From positions 18,734,974 to 18,798,973 of the forward strand of contig NC_135259.1 of assembly GCF_964204865.1 (NCBI RefSeq): a stretch of DNA of 64,000 bases. The letters are read 5' to 3'. Under the pieces are notes generated by a model. The model ran no database searches. It worked only from the letters and a program-made list of their open reading frames with translations, and had not been told where the DNA came from. A program made the position numbers and the translations under genes. The stretch is from Styela clava. Its lineage: Eukaryota > Chordata > Ascidiacea > Stolidobranchia > Styelidae. Below, one piece after another: positions 20,052 to 32,028 of this stretch. The first letter of the stretch is position 1. Each line of letters starts with the position of its first letter.

Positions 20052-20408
20052 ACTCTTTAACACCAAATATTATAAATTTTTGATTTCTTTCAGAAGGATC
20101 ATTAGTGAGGTTTTATATGTCAAATCATTGATTGTTACAGTTGTAAAAGCGACAGTGACTGGGTAGGTCGTTCGTGAAGAACCATGTGGCCATTACAGTG
20201 TCAGCTTTATAATAAATTAATTTTGAATAGCAATAGTTTTTCAGTGATATTTCTAACATAAAACAAAGACATCAACTTTATACAGAAGACAGAATTACAT
20301 GAAGTATTTCAAATACTGACAAAGAAAACTACGCGGATATTACTTCAGTAGCGCTACATTGAGGTAACACCAATTTATTAGATAATACTTCTGCCAAAGT
20401 AATCGTAT

Positions 20409-20480
20409 TCCCAGATGGTCTAGGGGTTAGGATTCCTGGCTTTCACCCAGGCGGCCCGGGTTCGATTCCAGGTCTGGGAA
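20409..20480 (+). tRNA. tRNA-Glu-TTC: tRNA-Glu(TTC), T-stem variant
   Basis: gattccagg gives one T-stem mismatch. Otherwise consensus. Confidence 0.7.
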
Positions 20481-20793
20481 ACTTTTCTTCAAGCAAAGAT
20501 CAGGTCAGTTTTAGTTTTGAAACGTCAGAAAGATAATGGTGAAGCTTTACACTTTAGGCTGTATTTCTAGAGTGACTAAAGAATATATTACCTTAACAAA
20601 AACTTTCCAGAATGTGATTAGTGGGTTTTAACCTGATAATTTATCGATTTAACTGTTGTAGTTGTTAAGGAGGATGATCGTAAAGATGCATGCAAATATG
20701 GGAAAATCACGAGTACATTAATATAACAGCACAACACTTTCACCTAACTTCAAGTCACGTGTCATTCTTTGAGATTAACGGTTAAAAAGACCC

Positions 20794-20878
20794 TGGTCAA
20801 TACGGGGATCGAACCCGCGACATTCGCGTTATTAGCACGACGCTCTAACGGTAGTCTAACCAACTGAGCTAACAGCTA
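20794..20878 (-). pseudogene. tRNA-Ile-like with D-loop insertion
   Basis: The insertion reads ggtagtctaac, with the palindrome decayed by one base. Acceptor tggtcaata and aacagcta. Confidence 0.8.
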
Positions 20879-20926
20879 TCCGCTGATCTAATTTATTAGA
20901 TAATACTTCTGCCAAAGTAATCGGAT

Positions 20927-20998
20927 TCCCAGATGGTCTAGGGGTTAGGATTCCTGGCTTTCACCCAGGCGGCCCGGGTTCAATTCCCGGTCTGGGAA
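20927..20998 (+). tRNA. tRNA-Glu-TTC: tRNA-Glu(TTC), T-loop A57
   Basis: T loop TTCAATT, still a purine at 57. All stems paired. Confidence 0.88.
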
Positions 20999-21311
20999 AC
21001 TTTTCTCCAAACAAAGATCAGGTCAGTTTTAGTTTTGAAACGTCAGAAAGATAATGGTGAAGTTTTACACTATAGGCTCTATTTCTAGAGTGACTAAAGA
21101 ATATATTACCTTAACAAAAACTTTCCAGAATGTTATTAATGGGGTTTAACCTGATAATTTATCGATTCAACTATTGTAGTTGTTATGGAGGATGATCATA
21201 AAGATGCATGCAACCATGGCAATGTCATGAGTACAATAATATAACAGCACAACACTTTCACCTAACTTCAAGTCACGTGTCATTCTTTGAGATTAACGGT
21301 TAAAAAGACAC

Positions 21312-21385
21312 TGGCCAGTACGGGGATCGAACCCGCGACATTCGCGTTATTAGCACGACGCTCTAACCAACTGAGCTAACCGGCT
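21312..21385 (-). tRNA. tRNA-Ile-AAT: tRNA-Ile(AAT), acceptor mismatch
   Basis: G1 is A, mismatching C72. Otherwise consensus. Confidence 0.7.
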
Positions 21386-21661
21386 ATATGTCCTAATGAA
21401 TATACTCAGCTAATTTCATTGAGACATTTCATTCGATATTTTAGTCACCATCTATTGATTGTGTGAAGAAACAGTAGAGGAACGAGATAGCATCTTTCAG
21501 TTACGAAGTACTAAATTCTGTCAGCGACATTTGTTTTTGTAGTATCTGTTTGACTCTAGGAAACAGAAATTAAAGATAGACTTGCTATTCCTTAATATTA
21601 AATGGATTTCATCCGGGGGAACACACAGATAGAAATGATTCAATTTTTAAATAATAGACAG

Positions 21662-21753
21662 CGTCCCTGGGTGGGCTTGAACCACCAACCTTTCGGTACC
21701 CATCAGTATAAGAGGTAACAGCCGAACGCGCTGACCAATTGTGCCACAGAGAC
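21662..21753 (-). tRNA. tRNA-Asn-GTT: tRNA-Asn(GTT) with intron
   Basis: A12-C23 plus one D-loop change (ctgaccaattg). Confidence 0.75.
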
Positions 21754-21978
21754 CGACACGGACTAAGGTTTGTTAATTTGTTTTTATAAAAGATTCGAAA
21801 TGTCCAATATTTTTTGGTAATCTGCATTAAATTACATTGGTTTTAAATGATTTTGTCAACACAACAAAACACATAATTTATACATTTAAGAAAGAATTAC
21901 ATGAAGTATTTAAAATACTGACATCGAAGACATCATGGATATTATTTCAATGGAGAGAGTAGGTCATTTCTGCCGATA

Positions 21979-22050
21979 TCCCAGATGGACTAGGCGTTAG
22001 GGTTTCAGGCTCTCACCCATGCGGCCCGGGTTCCATTCTCGGTCTGGGAA
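21979..22050 (+). pseudogene. CTC Glu-like unit
   Basis: T loop ttccattctc and agggtttcagg in the D/anticodon region. Confidence 0.78.
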
Positions 22051-22406
22051 ACTCATTATACCAAATATTTTAAATTTTTGATTTCTTTCAGAAGGATCGT
22101 TAGTGATTTTTTATATGTCAAATCATTGATTGTTACAGTTGTAAAAGCGACAGTGACTGAGTAGGTTGTTTGTGAAGAACCATGTGGCCATTACAGTGTC
22201 AGCTTTATAATAAATTAATTTTGGATAGGAATAGTTTTTCAGTGATATTTCCAACATAAAACAAAGACATCAGCTGTATACAGAAGACAGAAATACATGA
22301 AGTATTTCAAATACTGACGAAGAAAATTACGCGGATATTACTTCAGTAGCGCTACATTGAGGTAACACCAATTTATTAGATAATACTTCTGCCAAAGTAA
22401 TCGTAT

Positions 22407-22478
22407 TCCCAGATGGTCTAGGGGTTAGGATTCCTGGCTTTCACCCAGTCGGCCCGGGTTCGATTCCCGGTCTGGGAA
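22407..22478 (+). tRNA. tRNA-Glu-TTC: tRNA-Glu(TTC), stem variant
   Basis: G43 to T only, as in 17294..17365. Confidence 0.7.
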
Positions 22479-22791
22479 ACTTTTCTTCAAACAAAGATCA
22501 GGTCAGTTTTAGTTTTGAAACGTCAGAAAGATAATGGTGAAGCTTTACACTTTGGGCTGTATTTCTCGAGTGACTAAAGAATATATTACCTTAACAAAAA
22601 CTTTCCAGAATGTGATTAGTGGGGTTTAACCTGATAATTTATCGATTTAACTGTTGTAGTTGTTAAGGAGGATGATCGTAAAGATGCATGCAAATATGGG
22701 AAAGTCACGAGTACAATAATATATCACCACAACACTTTCACCTAACTTCAAGTCACGTGTCATTCTTTGAGATTAACGGTTAAAAAGACAC

Positions 22792-22876
22792 TGGTCAGTA
22801 CGGGGATCGAACCCGCGACATTCGCGCTATTAGCACGACGCTCTAACGGTAGTCTAACCGACTGAGCTAACCGCTA
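22792..22876 (-). pseudogene. tRNA-Ile-like with D-loop insertion
   Basis: Insertion ggtagtctaac. Anticodon loop CTAATAG. Confidence 0.8.
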
Positions 22877-22924
22877 ACCGCTAAGCTAATTTAATAGATA
22901 ATACTTCTGCCAAAGTAATCGGAT

Positions 22925-22995
22925 TCCCAGATGGTCTAGGGGTTAGGATTCGCGGCATTCACCCAGGGGCCCGAGTTCGATTCCCGGTCTGGGAA
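22925..22995 (+). pseudogene. tRNA-Glu(TTC)-like, degenerate
   Basis: cgcggcattcaccc changes invariant T33 to A. One base is deleted in aggggccc, and the T stem is cccgag. Confidence 0.8.
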
Positions 22996-23308
22996 ACTTT
23001 TCTCCAAACAAAGATCAGGTCAGTTTTAGTTTTTAAACGTCAGAAAGATAATGGTGAAGTTTTACACTTTAGGCTCTATTACTAGAGTGACTAAAGAATA
23101 TATTACCTTAACAAAAACTTTCCAGAATGTTATTAATGGGGTTTAACCTGATAATTTATCGATTTAACTATTGTAGTTGTTATGGAGGATGATCATAAAG
23201 ATGCATGCAACCATGGCAATGTCATGAGTACAATAATATAACAGCACAACACTTTCACCTAACTTCAAGTCACGTGTCATTCTTTGAGATTAACGGTTAA
23301 AAAGACAC

Positions 23309-23382
23309 TGGCCAGTACGGGGATCGAACCCGCGACATTCGCGTTATTAGCACGACGCTCTAACCAACTGAGCTAACCGGCC
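23309..23382 (-). tRNA. tRNA-Ile-AAT: tRNA-Ile(AAT), consensus
   Basis: Identical to the reference Ile copy. Confidence 0.94.
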
Positions 23383-23658
23383 ATATGTCCTATTGAATAT
23401 ACTCAGCTAATTTCATTGAGACATTTCATTTTATATTTTAGTCACCATCTATTAATTGTGTGAAGAAACAGTAGAGGAACGAGATGGCATCTTTCAGTTA
23501 CGAAGTACTAAATTTTGTCAGCAACATTTGTTTTTGTAGTATCTGTTTGACTCTAGGAAACAGAAATCAAAGATAGACTTGCTATTCCTCAATATTAAAT
23601 GGATTTCATCCGAGGGAACACATAGATTGAAAGGATTCATTTTTTAAATAATAGACAG

Positions 23659-23750
23659 CGTCCCTGGGTGGGCTTCAACCACCAACCTTTCGGTACCCAT
23701 CAGTATAAGAGGTAACAGCCGAACGCGCTGACCGATTGTGCCACAGAGAC
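23659..23750 (-). pseudogene. tRNA-Asn(GTT)-like, T-loop C56 lost
   Basis: Same variants and flanks (cacatagattgaaagg) as 16042..16133, so the ~7.6-kb offset pair is a duplication. Confidence 0.75.
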
Positions 23751-23948
23751 CGACACGGACTATGGTTTGTTAATTTGTTTTTATAAAAGATTCGAAATGT
23801 CCAATATTTTTTGTTAATCTGCATTAAATTACATTGGTTTTAAATGATTTTCTCAACACAACAAAACTCATAATTTATACATTTAAGAAAGTATTACATG
23901 AAGTATTTAAAATACTGACCTCGAAAACAGCATGGATATTAGTTCAGT

Positions 23949-24020
23949 AGAGAGATGGACTAGGCGTTAGGATTTCAGGCTCTCACCCATGCGGCCCGGG
24001 TTCTAATCCCGGTCTGGGAA
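23949..24020 (+). pseudogene. CTC Glu-like unit, 5' acceptor lost
   Basis: Same short form as 19980..20051. Confidence 0.8.
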
Positions 24021-24377
24021 ACTCTTTAACACCAAATATTATAAATTTTTGAATTCTTTCAGAAGGATCATTAGTGAGGTTTTATATGTCAAATCATTGA
24101 TTGTTACAGTTGTAAAAGCGACAGTGACTGGGTAGGTCGTTCGAGAAGAACCATGTGGCCATTACAGTGTCAGCTTTATAATAAATTAATTTTGAATAGC
24201 AATAGTTTTTCAGTGATATTTCCAACATAAAACAAAGACATCAACTGTATACAGAAGACAGAATTACATGAAGTATTTCAAATACTGACAAAGAAAACTA
24301 CGCGGATATTACTTCAGTAGCGCTACATTGAGGTAACACCAATTTATTAGATAATACTTCTGCCAAAGTAATCGTAT

Positions 24378-24449
24378 TCCCAGATGGTCTAGGGGTAAGG
24401 ATTCCTGGCTTTCACCCAGGCGGCCCGGGTACGATATCCGGTCTGGGAA
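24378..24449 (+). pseudogene. tRNA-Glu(TTC)-like, T arm broken
   Basis: gggtacgatatccgg: T55 is A and the T stem is interrupted. D loop ggtaagg. Confidence 0.78.
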
Positions 24450-24762
24450 ACTTTTCTTCAAGCAAAGATCAGGTCAGTTTTAGTTTTGAAACGTCAGAAA
24501 TATAATGGTGAAGCTTTACACTTTAGGCTGTATTTCTAGAGTGACTAAAGAATATATTACCTTAACAAAAACTTTCCAGAATGTGATTAGTGGGGTTTAA
24601 CCTGATAATTTATCGATTTAACTGTTGTAGTTGTTAAGGAGGATGATCGTAAAGGTGCATGCAAATATGGGAAAGTCACGAGTACAATAATATAACAGCA
24701 CAACACTTTCACCTAACTTCAAGTCACGTGTCATTCTTTGAGATTAACGGTTAAAAAGACAC

Positions 24763-24834
24763 TGGTCAGTACGGGGATCGAACCCGCGACATTCGCGTTA
24801 TTAGCACGACGCTCTAACCAAGAGCTAACCGGCC
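24763..24834 (-). pseudogene. tRNA-Ile(AAT)-like, D-loop deletion
   Basis: 72 nt. Two bases missing in ccaagagc. Acceptor C3-A70 mismatch (tggtcag). Confidence 0.7.
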
Positions 24835-25108
24835 ATATGTTCTATTGAATATACTCAGCCAATTTCATTAAGACTCTTACAGTAATTGTCTTCAAGAAGG
24901 AAGTTGTGAAATGTTATTTTTTTAACTAAGAGAGTACTTTTTTCACTCAATCTGCATTAAATTACATTGGTTTTAAATGATTTTCTCAACACAACAAAAC
25001 ACATAATTTATACATTTAAAAAAGAATTACATGAAGTATTTAAAATACTTACCTCGAAGACATCATGGATATTATTTCAGTGGAGAGAATAGGTCATTTT
25101 TGCCGATA

Positions 25109-25180
25109 TCCCAGATGGACTAGGTGTTAGGATTTCAGGCTCTCACCCATGCGGCCCGGGTTCTATTCTCGGTCTGGGAA
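25109..25180 (+). pseudogene. CTC Glu-like unit
   Basis: D loop aggtgtt, T stem tctcgg. No Asn gene precedes it. Confidence 0.78.
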
Positions 25181-25432
25181 ACTCTTTATACCAAATATTT
25201 TAAATTTTTGATTTCTTTCAGAAGGATCGTTAGTGAGGTTTTATATGTCAAATCATTGATTGTTACAGTTGTAAAAGCGACAGTGACTGAGTAGGTTGTT
25301 CGTGAAGAACCATGTGGCCATTAAAGTGTCAGCTTTACAATAAATTAATATAAATTAATATATAACAGCACAACACTTTCACCTAACTTCAAGTCACGTG
25401 TCATTCTTTGAGATTAACGGTTAAAAAGACAC

Positions 25433-25517
25433 TGGTCAGTACGGGGATCAAACCCGCGACATTCGCGTTATTAGCTCGACGCTCTAACGGTAGTCTAACC
25501 AACTGAGCTAACCGCTA
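25433..25517 (-). pseudogene. tRNA-Ile-like with D-loop insertion
   Basis: The preceding Glu is missing: a deletion joins caataaattaata to tataacagcac at about 25350..25365. C56 is T (ggatcaaaccc on +). Confidence 0.8.
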
Positions 25518-25565
25518 ACCGCTGAGCTAATTTATTAGATAATACTTCTGCCAAAGTAATCGGAT

Positions 25566-25637
25566 TCCCAGATGGTCTAGGGGTTAGGATTCCTGGCTTT
25601 CACCCAGGCGGCCCGGGATCGATTCCCGGTTTGGGAA
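25566..25637 (+). pseudogene. tRNA-Glu(TTC)-like, T54 lost
   Basis: gggatcgattccc changes T54 to A in the B box. Acceptor tttggga has one wobble. Confidence 0.6.
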
Positions 25638-25951
25638 ACTTTTCTCCAAACAAAGATTAGGTCAGTTTTAGTTTTGAAACGTCAGAAAGATAATGGTGAA
25701 GTTTTACACTTTAGGCTGTATTTCTAGAGTGACTAAAAAATAAATTTACCTTAACAAAAACTTTCCAGAATGTTATTAATGGGGTTTAACCTGATAATTT
25801 ATTGATTCAACTATTGTAGTTGTTAAGGAGGATGATCATAAAGATGCATGCAACCATGGCAATGTCATGAGTACAATAATATAACAGCACAACACTTTCA
25901 CCTAACTTTAAGTCACGTGTCATTCTTTGAGATTAACGGTTAAAAAGACAC

Positions 25952-26025
25952 TGGTCAGTACGGGGATCGAACCCGCGACATTCGCGTTATTAGCACGACT
26001 CTCTAACCAACTGAGCTAACCGGCC
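25952..26025 (-). tRNA. tRNA-Ile-AAT: tRNA-Ile(AAT), two mismatches
   Basis: C3-A70 in the acceptor, and cacgactctc on + breaks the first D-stem pair. Confidence 0.55.
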
Positions 26026-26272
26026 ATATGTTATATTGAATATACTCAGCCAATTTCATTAAGACTCTTACAGTAATTGTCTTCAAGAAGGAAGTTGTGA
26101 AATGTTATTTTTTTAACTAAGAGAGTACTTTTTTCACTCAATCTGCATTAAATTACATTGGTTTTAAATGATTTTCTCAACACAACAAAACACATAATTT
26201 ATACATTTAAGAAAAAATTACATGAAGTATTTAAAATACTGACCTCGAAGACAGCACGGATATTAGTTCAGT

Positions 26273-26344
26273 AGAGAGATGGACTAGGCGTTAGGATTTC
26301 AGGCTCTCCCCCATGCGTTCCGGGTTCTAATCCCGGTCTGGGAA
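26273..26344 (+). pseudogene. CTC Glu-like unit, 5' acceptor lost
   Basis: Short form with further changes: ggctctcccccatgcgttccggg. Confidence 0.78.
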
Positions 26345-26701
26345 ACTCTTTAACACCAACTAATATAAATTTTTGACTTCTTGCAGAAGGATCATTAGTG
26401 AGGTTTTATATGTCAAATCATTGATTGTTACAGTTGTAAAAGCGACAGTGACTGAGTAGGTTGTTCGTGAAGAACCATGTGGCCATTACAGTGTCAGCTT
26501 TATAATAAATTAATTTTGGATAGGAATAGTTTTTCAGTGATATTTCCAACATAAAACAAAGACATCAGCTGTGTACAGAAGACAGAAATACATGAAGTAT
26601 TTCAAATACTGACGAAGAAAACTACGCGGATATTACTTCAGTAGCGCTACATTGAGTTAACACCAATTTATTAGATAATACTTCTGCCAAAGTAATCGTA
26701 T

Positions 26702-26773
26702 TCCCAGATGGTCTAGGGGTTAGGATTCCTGGCTTTCACCCAGGCGGCCCGGGTTCTATTCCAGGTCTGGGAA
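26702..26773 (+). pseudogene. tRNA-Glu(TTC)-like, T arm damaged
   Basis: T loop TTCTATT as in the CTC family, and T stem ccagg. Anticodon arm is consensus TTC. Confidence 0.65.
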
Positions 26774-27086
26774 ACTTTTCTTCAAACAATGATCAGGTCA
26801 GTTTTAGTTTTGAAACGTCAGAAAGATAATGGTGAAGCTTTACACTTTGGGCTGTACTTCTCGAGTGACTAAAGAATATATTACCTTAACAAAAACTTTC
26901 CAGAATGTGATTAGTGGGGTTTAACCTGATAATTTATCGATTTAACTGTTGTAGTTGTTAAGGAGGATGATCGTAAAGATGCATGCAAATATAGGAAAGT
27001 CACGAGTACAATAATACAACAGCACAACACTTTCACCTAACTTCAAGTCACGTGTCATTCTTTGAGATTAAAGGTTAAAAAGACAC

Positions 27087-27160
27087 TGGTCAGTACGGGG
27101 ATCGAACCCGCGACATTCGCGTTATTAGCACGACGCTCTAACCAACTGAGCTAACCGCTA
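27087..27160 (-). pseudogene. tRNA-Ile(AAT)-like, 5' acceptor replaced
   Basis: TAGCGGT 5' acceptor without the palindrome, plus C3/A70 region changes. Confidence 0.75.
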
Positions 27161-27208
27161 ACCGCTAAGCTAATTTATTAGATAATACTTCTGCCAAAGA
27201 AATCGGAT

Positions 27209-27280
27209 TCCCAGATGGTCTAGGGGTTAGGATTCCTGGCTTTCACCCAGGCGGCCCGGGTTCGATTCCCGGTCTGGGAA
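27209..27280 (+). tRNA. tRNA-Glu-TTC: tRNA-Glu(TTC), consensus
   Basis: Identical to the reference copy. The upstream base block is aatcggatt instead of aatcgtatt. Confidence 0.95.
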
Positions 27281-27593
27281 ACTTTTCTCCAAACAAAGAT
27301 CAGGTCAGTTTTAGTTTTGAAACGTCAGAAAGATAATGGTGAAGTTTTACACTATAGGCACTATTTCTAGAGTGACTAAAGAATATATTACCTTAACAAA
27401 AACTTTCCAGAATGTTATTAATGGGGTTTAACCTGATAATTTATTGATTCAACTATTGTAGTTGTTAAGGAGGATGATCATAAAGATGCATGCAACCATG
27501 GCAATGTCATGAGTACAATAATATAACAGCACAACACTTTCACCTAACTTCAAGTCACGTGTCATTCTTTGAGATTAACGGTTAAAAAGACAC

Positions 27594-27667
27594 TGGCCAG
27601 TACGGGGATCGAACCCGCGACATTCGCGTTATTAGCACGACGCTCTAACCAACTGAGCTAACCGGCC
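27594..27667 (-). tRNA. tRNA-Ile-AAT: tRNA-Ile(AAT), consensus
   Basis: Identical to the reference Ile copy. Confidence 0.94.
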
Positions 27668-27943
27668 ATATGTCCTATTGAATATATTCAGCTAATTTCA
27701 TTGAGACATTTCATTTGATATTTTAGTCACCATCTATTAATTGTGTGAAGAAACAGTAGAGTAACGAGATAGCATCTTTCAGTTACGAAGTACTAAATTC
27801 TGTCAGAGACATTTGTTTTTGTAGTATCTGTTTGACTCTAGGAAACAGAAATTAAAGATAGACTTGCTATTCCTTAATATTAAATGGACTTCATTCGAGG
27901 GAACACACAGATAGAAAGGATTCAATTTTTAAATAATAGACAG

Positions 27944-28035
27944 CGTCCCTGTGTGGGCTTGAACCACCAACCTTTCGGTACCCATCAGTATAAGAGGTAA
28001 CAGCCGAACGCGCTGACCGATTGTGCCACAGAGAC
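27944..28035 (-). tRNA. tRNA-Asn-GTT: tRNA-Asn(GTT) with intron
   Basis: A12-C23 plus one T-stem change (ccctgtgtgggc). Confidence 0.7.
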
Positions 28036-28260
28036 CGACACGGACTATGGTTTGTTAATTTTTTTTTATAAAAGATTCGAAATTTCCAATATTTTTTGGT
28101 AATCTGCATTAAATTACATTGGTTTTAAATGATTTTCTCAACACAACAAAACACATAATTTATACATTTAAGAAAGAATTACATGAAGTATTTAAAATAC
28201 TGACCTCGAAGACATCATGGATATTATTTCAGTGGAGAGAATAGGTCATTTTTGCCGATA

Positions 28261-28332
28261 TCCCAGATGGACTAGGTGTTAGGATTTCAGGCTCTCACCC
28301 ATGCGGCCCGGGTTCTATTCTCGGTCTGGGAA
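28261..28332 (+). pseudogene. CTC Glu-like unit
   Basis: D loop aggtgtt, T stem tctcgg. Confidence 0.78.
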
Positions 28333-28688
28333 ACTCTTTATACCAAATATTTTAAATTTTTGATTTCTTTCAGAAGGATCGTTAGTGAGGTTTTATATGT
28401 CAAATCATTGATTGTTACAGTTGTAAAAGCGACAGTGACTGAGTAGGTTGTTCGTGAAGAACCATGTGGCCATTAAAGTGTCAGCTTTATAATAAATTAA
28501 TTTTGGATAGGAATAGTTTTTCAGTGATATTTCCAACATAAAACAAAGACATCAGCTGTATACAGAAGACAGAAATACATGAAGTATTTCAAATACTGAC
28601 GAAGAAAACTACGCGGATATTACTTCAGTAGCGCTACATTGAGGTAACACCAATTTATTAGATAATACTTCTGCCAAAGTAATCGTAT

Positions 28689-28760
28689 TCCCAGATGGTC
28701 TAGGGGTTAGGATTCCTGGCTTTCACCCTGGCGGCCCGGGTTCGATTACCGGTCTGGGAA
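28689..28760 (+). pseudogene. tRNA-Glu(TTC)-like, degenerate
   Basis: caccctggcgg breaks the anticodon stem. gattaccgg breaks the T stem. Confidence 0.7.
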
Positions 28761-29072
28761 ACTTTACTTCAAGCAGAGATCAGGTCAGTTTTAGTTTTGA
28801 AACGTCAGAAAGATAATGGTGAAGCTTTACACTTTAGGCTGTATTTCTAGAGTGACTAAAGATTATATTACCTTAACCAAAACTTTCCAGAATGTTATTA
28901 ATGTGGTTTAACCTGATAATTTATCGATTTAACTGTTGTATTTGTTGAGGAGGATGATCATAAAGATGCATGCAACCATGGCAATGTCACGAGTACAATA
29001 ATATAACAGCACAACACTTTCACCTAACTTCAAGTCACGTGTCATTCTTTGAGATTAAGATTAAAAAGACAC

Positions 29073-29146
29073 TGGTCAGTACGGGGATCGAACCCGCGAC
29101 ATTCGCGTTATTAGCACGACGCTCTAACCAACTGAGCTAACCGGCC
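29073..29146 (-). tRNA. tRNA-Ile-AAT: tRNA-Ile(AAT), acceptor mismatch
   Basis: C3-A70 mismatch only. Confidence 0.68.
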
Positions 29147-29422
29147 ATATGTCGTATTGAATATACTCAGCTAATTTCGTTGAGACATTTCATTTGATAT
29201 TTTAGTCACCATCTATTAATTGTGTGAAGAAACAGTAGAGGAACGAGATAGCATCTTTCAGTTACGAAGTACTAAATTCTGTCAGCGACATTTGTTTTTG
29301 TAGTATCTGTTTGACTCTAGGAAACAAAAATTAAAGATAGACTTGCTATTCCTTAATATTAAATGGATTTCATCCGAGGGAACACACAGATAGAAAGGAT
29401 TCACTTTTTAAATAATAGACAG

Positions 29423-29516
29423 CGTCCCTGGGTGGGCTTCAACCACCAACCTTTCGGTACCCACCAGTATAAGAGGGTAACAGCCGAACGCGCTGACCGA
29501 TTGTTTCCACAGAGAC
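29423..29516 (-). pseudogene. tRNA-Asn(GTT)-like, degenerate
   Basis: 94 nt. The D stem is destroyed (gattgtttccac on +), one extra base lies at the intron edge (gagggtaac), and C56 is lost. Confidence 0.82.
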
Positions 29517-29662
29517 CGACACGGACTATGGTTTGTTAATTTGTTTTTATAAAAGATTCGAAATGTCTAATATTTTTTGGTAATCTGCATTAAATTACAT
29601 TGGTTTTAAATGATTTTCTCAACACAACAAAACACATATTTTGTACATTTAAGAAAGAATTA

Positions 29663-29734
29663 CATGAGATGAACTAGGCGTTAGGATTTCAGGCTCTCAC
29701 CCATGCGGCCCGGGTTCTAATCCCGGTCTGGGAA
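29663..29734 (+). pseudogene. CTC Glu-like unit, 5' acceptor lost
   Basis: The upstream deletion is larger here: aattacatgagat runs straight into the D arm (gaactaggcg). Confidence 0.8.
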
Positions 29735-30091
29735 ACTCTTTAATGCCAACTATTATAAATTTTTGATTTCTTTCAGAAGTATCATTAGTGAGGTTTTATA
29801 TGTCAAATCATTGATTGTTACAGTTGTAAAAGCGACAGTGACTGGGTAGGTCGTTCGTGAAGAACCATGTGGCCATTACAGTGTCAGCTTTATAATAAAT
29901 TAATTTTGAATAGCAATAGTTTTTTAGTGATATTTCCAACATAAAACAAAGACATCAACTGTATACAAAAGACAGAATTACATGAAGTATTTCAAATACT
30001 GACAAAGAAAACTACGCGGATATTACTTCAGTAGCGCTACATTGAAGTAACACCAATTTATTAGATAATACTTCTGCCAAAGTAATCGGAT

Positions 30092-30161
30092 TCCCAGATG
30101 GTCTAGGGGCTAGGATTCCTGGCTTTCACCCATGGGCCCGGGTTCATTCCCGGTCTGGGAA
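30092..30161 (+). pseudogene. tRNA-Glu(TTC)-like, two deletions
   Basis: 70 nt. One base is lost in catgggccc and one in the T loop (ggttcattcc). The D loop has ggggctagg. 32705 and 35295 share the T-loop deletion. Confidence 0.82.
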
Positions 30162-30474
30162 TCTTTTCTCCAAACAAAGATCAGGTCAGTTTTAGTTTTG
30201 AAACGACAGAAAGATAATGGTGAAGCTTTACACTTTAGGCTGTATTTCTAGAGTGACTAAAGATTATATTACCTTAACAAAAACTTTCCAGAATGTTAAT
30301 AATGGGGTTTAACCTGATAATTTATCGATTTAACTGTTGTATTTGTTAAGGAGGATGATCATAAAGATGCATGCAACCATGGCAATGTCACGAGTACAAT
30401 AATATAACAGCACAACACTTTCACCTAACTTCAAGTCCCGTGTCATTCTTTGAGATTAACGGTTAAAAAGACAC

Positions 30475-30548
30475 TGGCCAGTACGGGGATCGAACCCGCG
30501 TCATTCGCGTTATTAGCACGACGCTCTAACCAACTGAGCTAACCGGCC
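30475..30548 (-). tRNA. tRNA-Ile-AAT: tRNA-Ile(AAT), near consensus
   Basis: One change at the variable loop/T-stem edge (gcgtcattcg). Confidence 0.82.
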
Positions 30549-30824
30549 ATATGTCCTATTGAATATACTCGGCTAATTTCATTGAGACATTTCATTTGAT
30601 ATTTTAGACACCATCTATTAATTGTGTGAAGAAACAGTAGAGGAACGAGATAGCATCTTTCAGTTACGAAGTACTAAATTCTGTCAGCGACATTTGTTTT
30701 TGTAGTATCTGTTTGACTCTAGAAAACAGAAATTAAAGATAGACTCGCTATTCCTTAATATTAAATGGATTTCATTCGAGGGAACACACAGATAGAAAGG
30801 ATTCATTTTTTAAATAATAGACAG

Positions 30825-30916
30825 CGTCCCAGGGTGGGCTTGAACCACCAACCTTTCGGTACCAATCAGTATAAGAGGTAACAGCCGAAAGCGCTGACCG
30901 ATTGTGCCACAGAGAC
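30825..30916 (-). tRNA. tRNA-Asn-GTT: tRNA-Asn(GTT) with intron, several changes
   Basis: cgtcccaggg in the acceptor, a changed intron base (accaatcag), ccgaaagcgc near the D arm, and A12-C23. Probably weak or inactive. Confidence 0.6.
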
Positions 30917-31141
30917 CGACACGGACTATTGTTTGTTAATTTGTTTTTATAAAAGATTCGAAATTTCCAATATTTTTTGGTAATCTGCATTAAATTACAT
31001 TGGTTTTAAATGATTTTCTCAACACAACAAAACACATTATTTATACATTTAAGAAAGAATTACATGAAGTATTTAAATTACTGACCTCGAAGACACCATG
31101 GATATTAGTTCAGTGGAGAGAGTAGGTCATTTCTGCCGATA

Positions 31142-31213
31142 TCCCAGATGGACTAGGCGTTAGGATTTCAGGCTCTCACCCATGCGGCCCGGGTTCTATT
31201 CCCGGTCTGGGAA
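31142..31213 (+). pseudogene. CTC Glu-like unit
   Basis: Family consensus, T stem paired. Confidence 0.78.
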
Positions 31214-31569
31214 ACTCTTTATACCAAATATTTTAATTTTTTGATTTCTTTCAGAAGGATCGTTAGTGAGGTTTTATATGTCAAATCATTGATTGTTACA
31301 GTTGTAAAAGCGACGGTGACTGAGTAGGTTGTTCGTGAAGAACCATGTGGCCATTACAGTGTCAGCTTTATAATAAATTAATTTTGGATAGGAATAGTAC
31401 TTCAGTGATGTTTCCTACATAAAACAAAGACATCAGCTGTATACAGATGACAGAAATACATGAAGTATTTCAAATACTGACGAAGAAAATTACGCGGATA
31501 TTACTTCAGTAGCGCTACATTGAGGTAACACCAATTTATTAGATAATACTTCTGCCAAAGTAATCGTAT

Positions 31570-31641
31570 TCCCAGATGGTCTAGGGGTTAAGATTCCTGG
31601 CTTTCACCCAGGCGGCCCGCGTTCGATTCCCGGTCTGGGGA
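31570..31641 (+). tRNA. tRNA-Glu-TTC: tRNA-Glu(TTC), several changes
   Basis: D stem wobble becomes a pair (ttaagatt), the T stem has one mismatch (cccgcg), and the outer acceptor pair is T-G. Confidence 0.55.
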
Positions 31642-31954
31642 ACTTTTCTTCAAACAAAGATCAGGTCAGTTTTAGTTTTTAAACGTCAGAAAGATAATGG
31701 TGAAGCTTTACACTTTGGGCTGTATTTCTCGAGTGACTAAAGAATATATTACCCTAACAAAAACTTTCCAGAATGTGATTAGTGGGGTTTAACCTGATAA
31801 TTTATCGATTTAACTGTTGTAGTTGTTAAGGAGGATGATCGTAAAGATGCATGCAAATATGGGAAAGTCACGAGTACAATAATATAACAGCACAACACTT
31901 TCTCCTAACTTCAAGTCACGTGTCATTCTTTGAGATTAACGGTTAAAAAGACAC

Positions 31955-32028
31955 TGGTAAGTACGGGGATCGAACCCGCGACATTCGCGTTATTAGCACG
32001 ACGCTCTAACCAACTGAGCTAACCGGCC
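31955..32028 (-). pseudogene. tRNA-Ile(AAT)-like, acceptor broken
   Basis: tggtaagt on + leaves two acceptor mismatches. Confidence 0.6.
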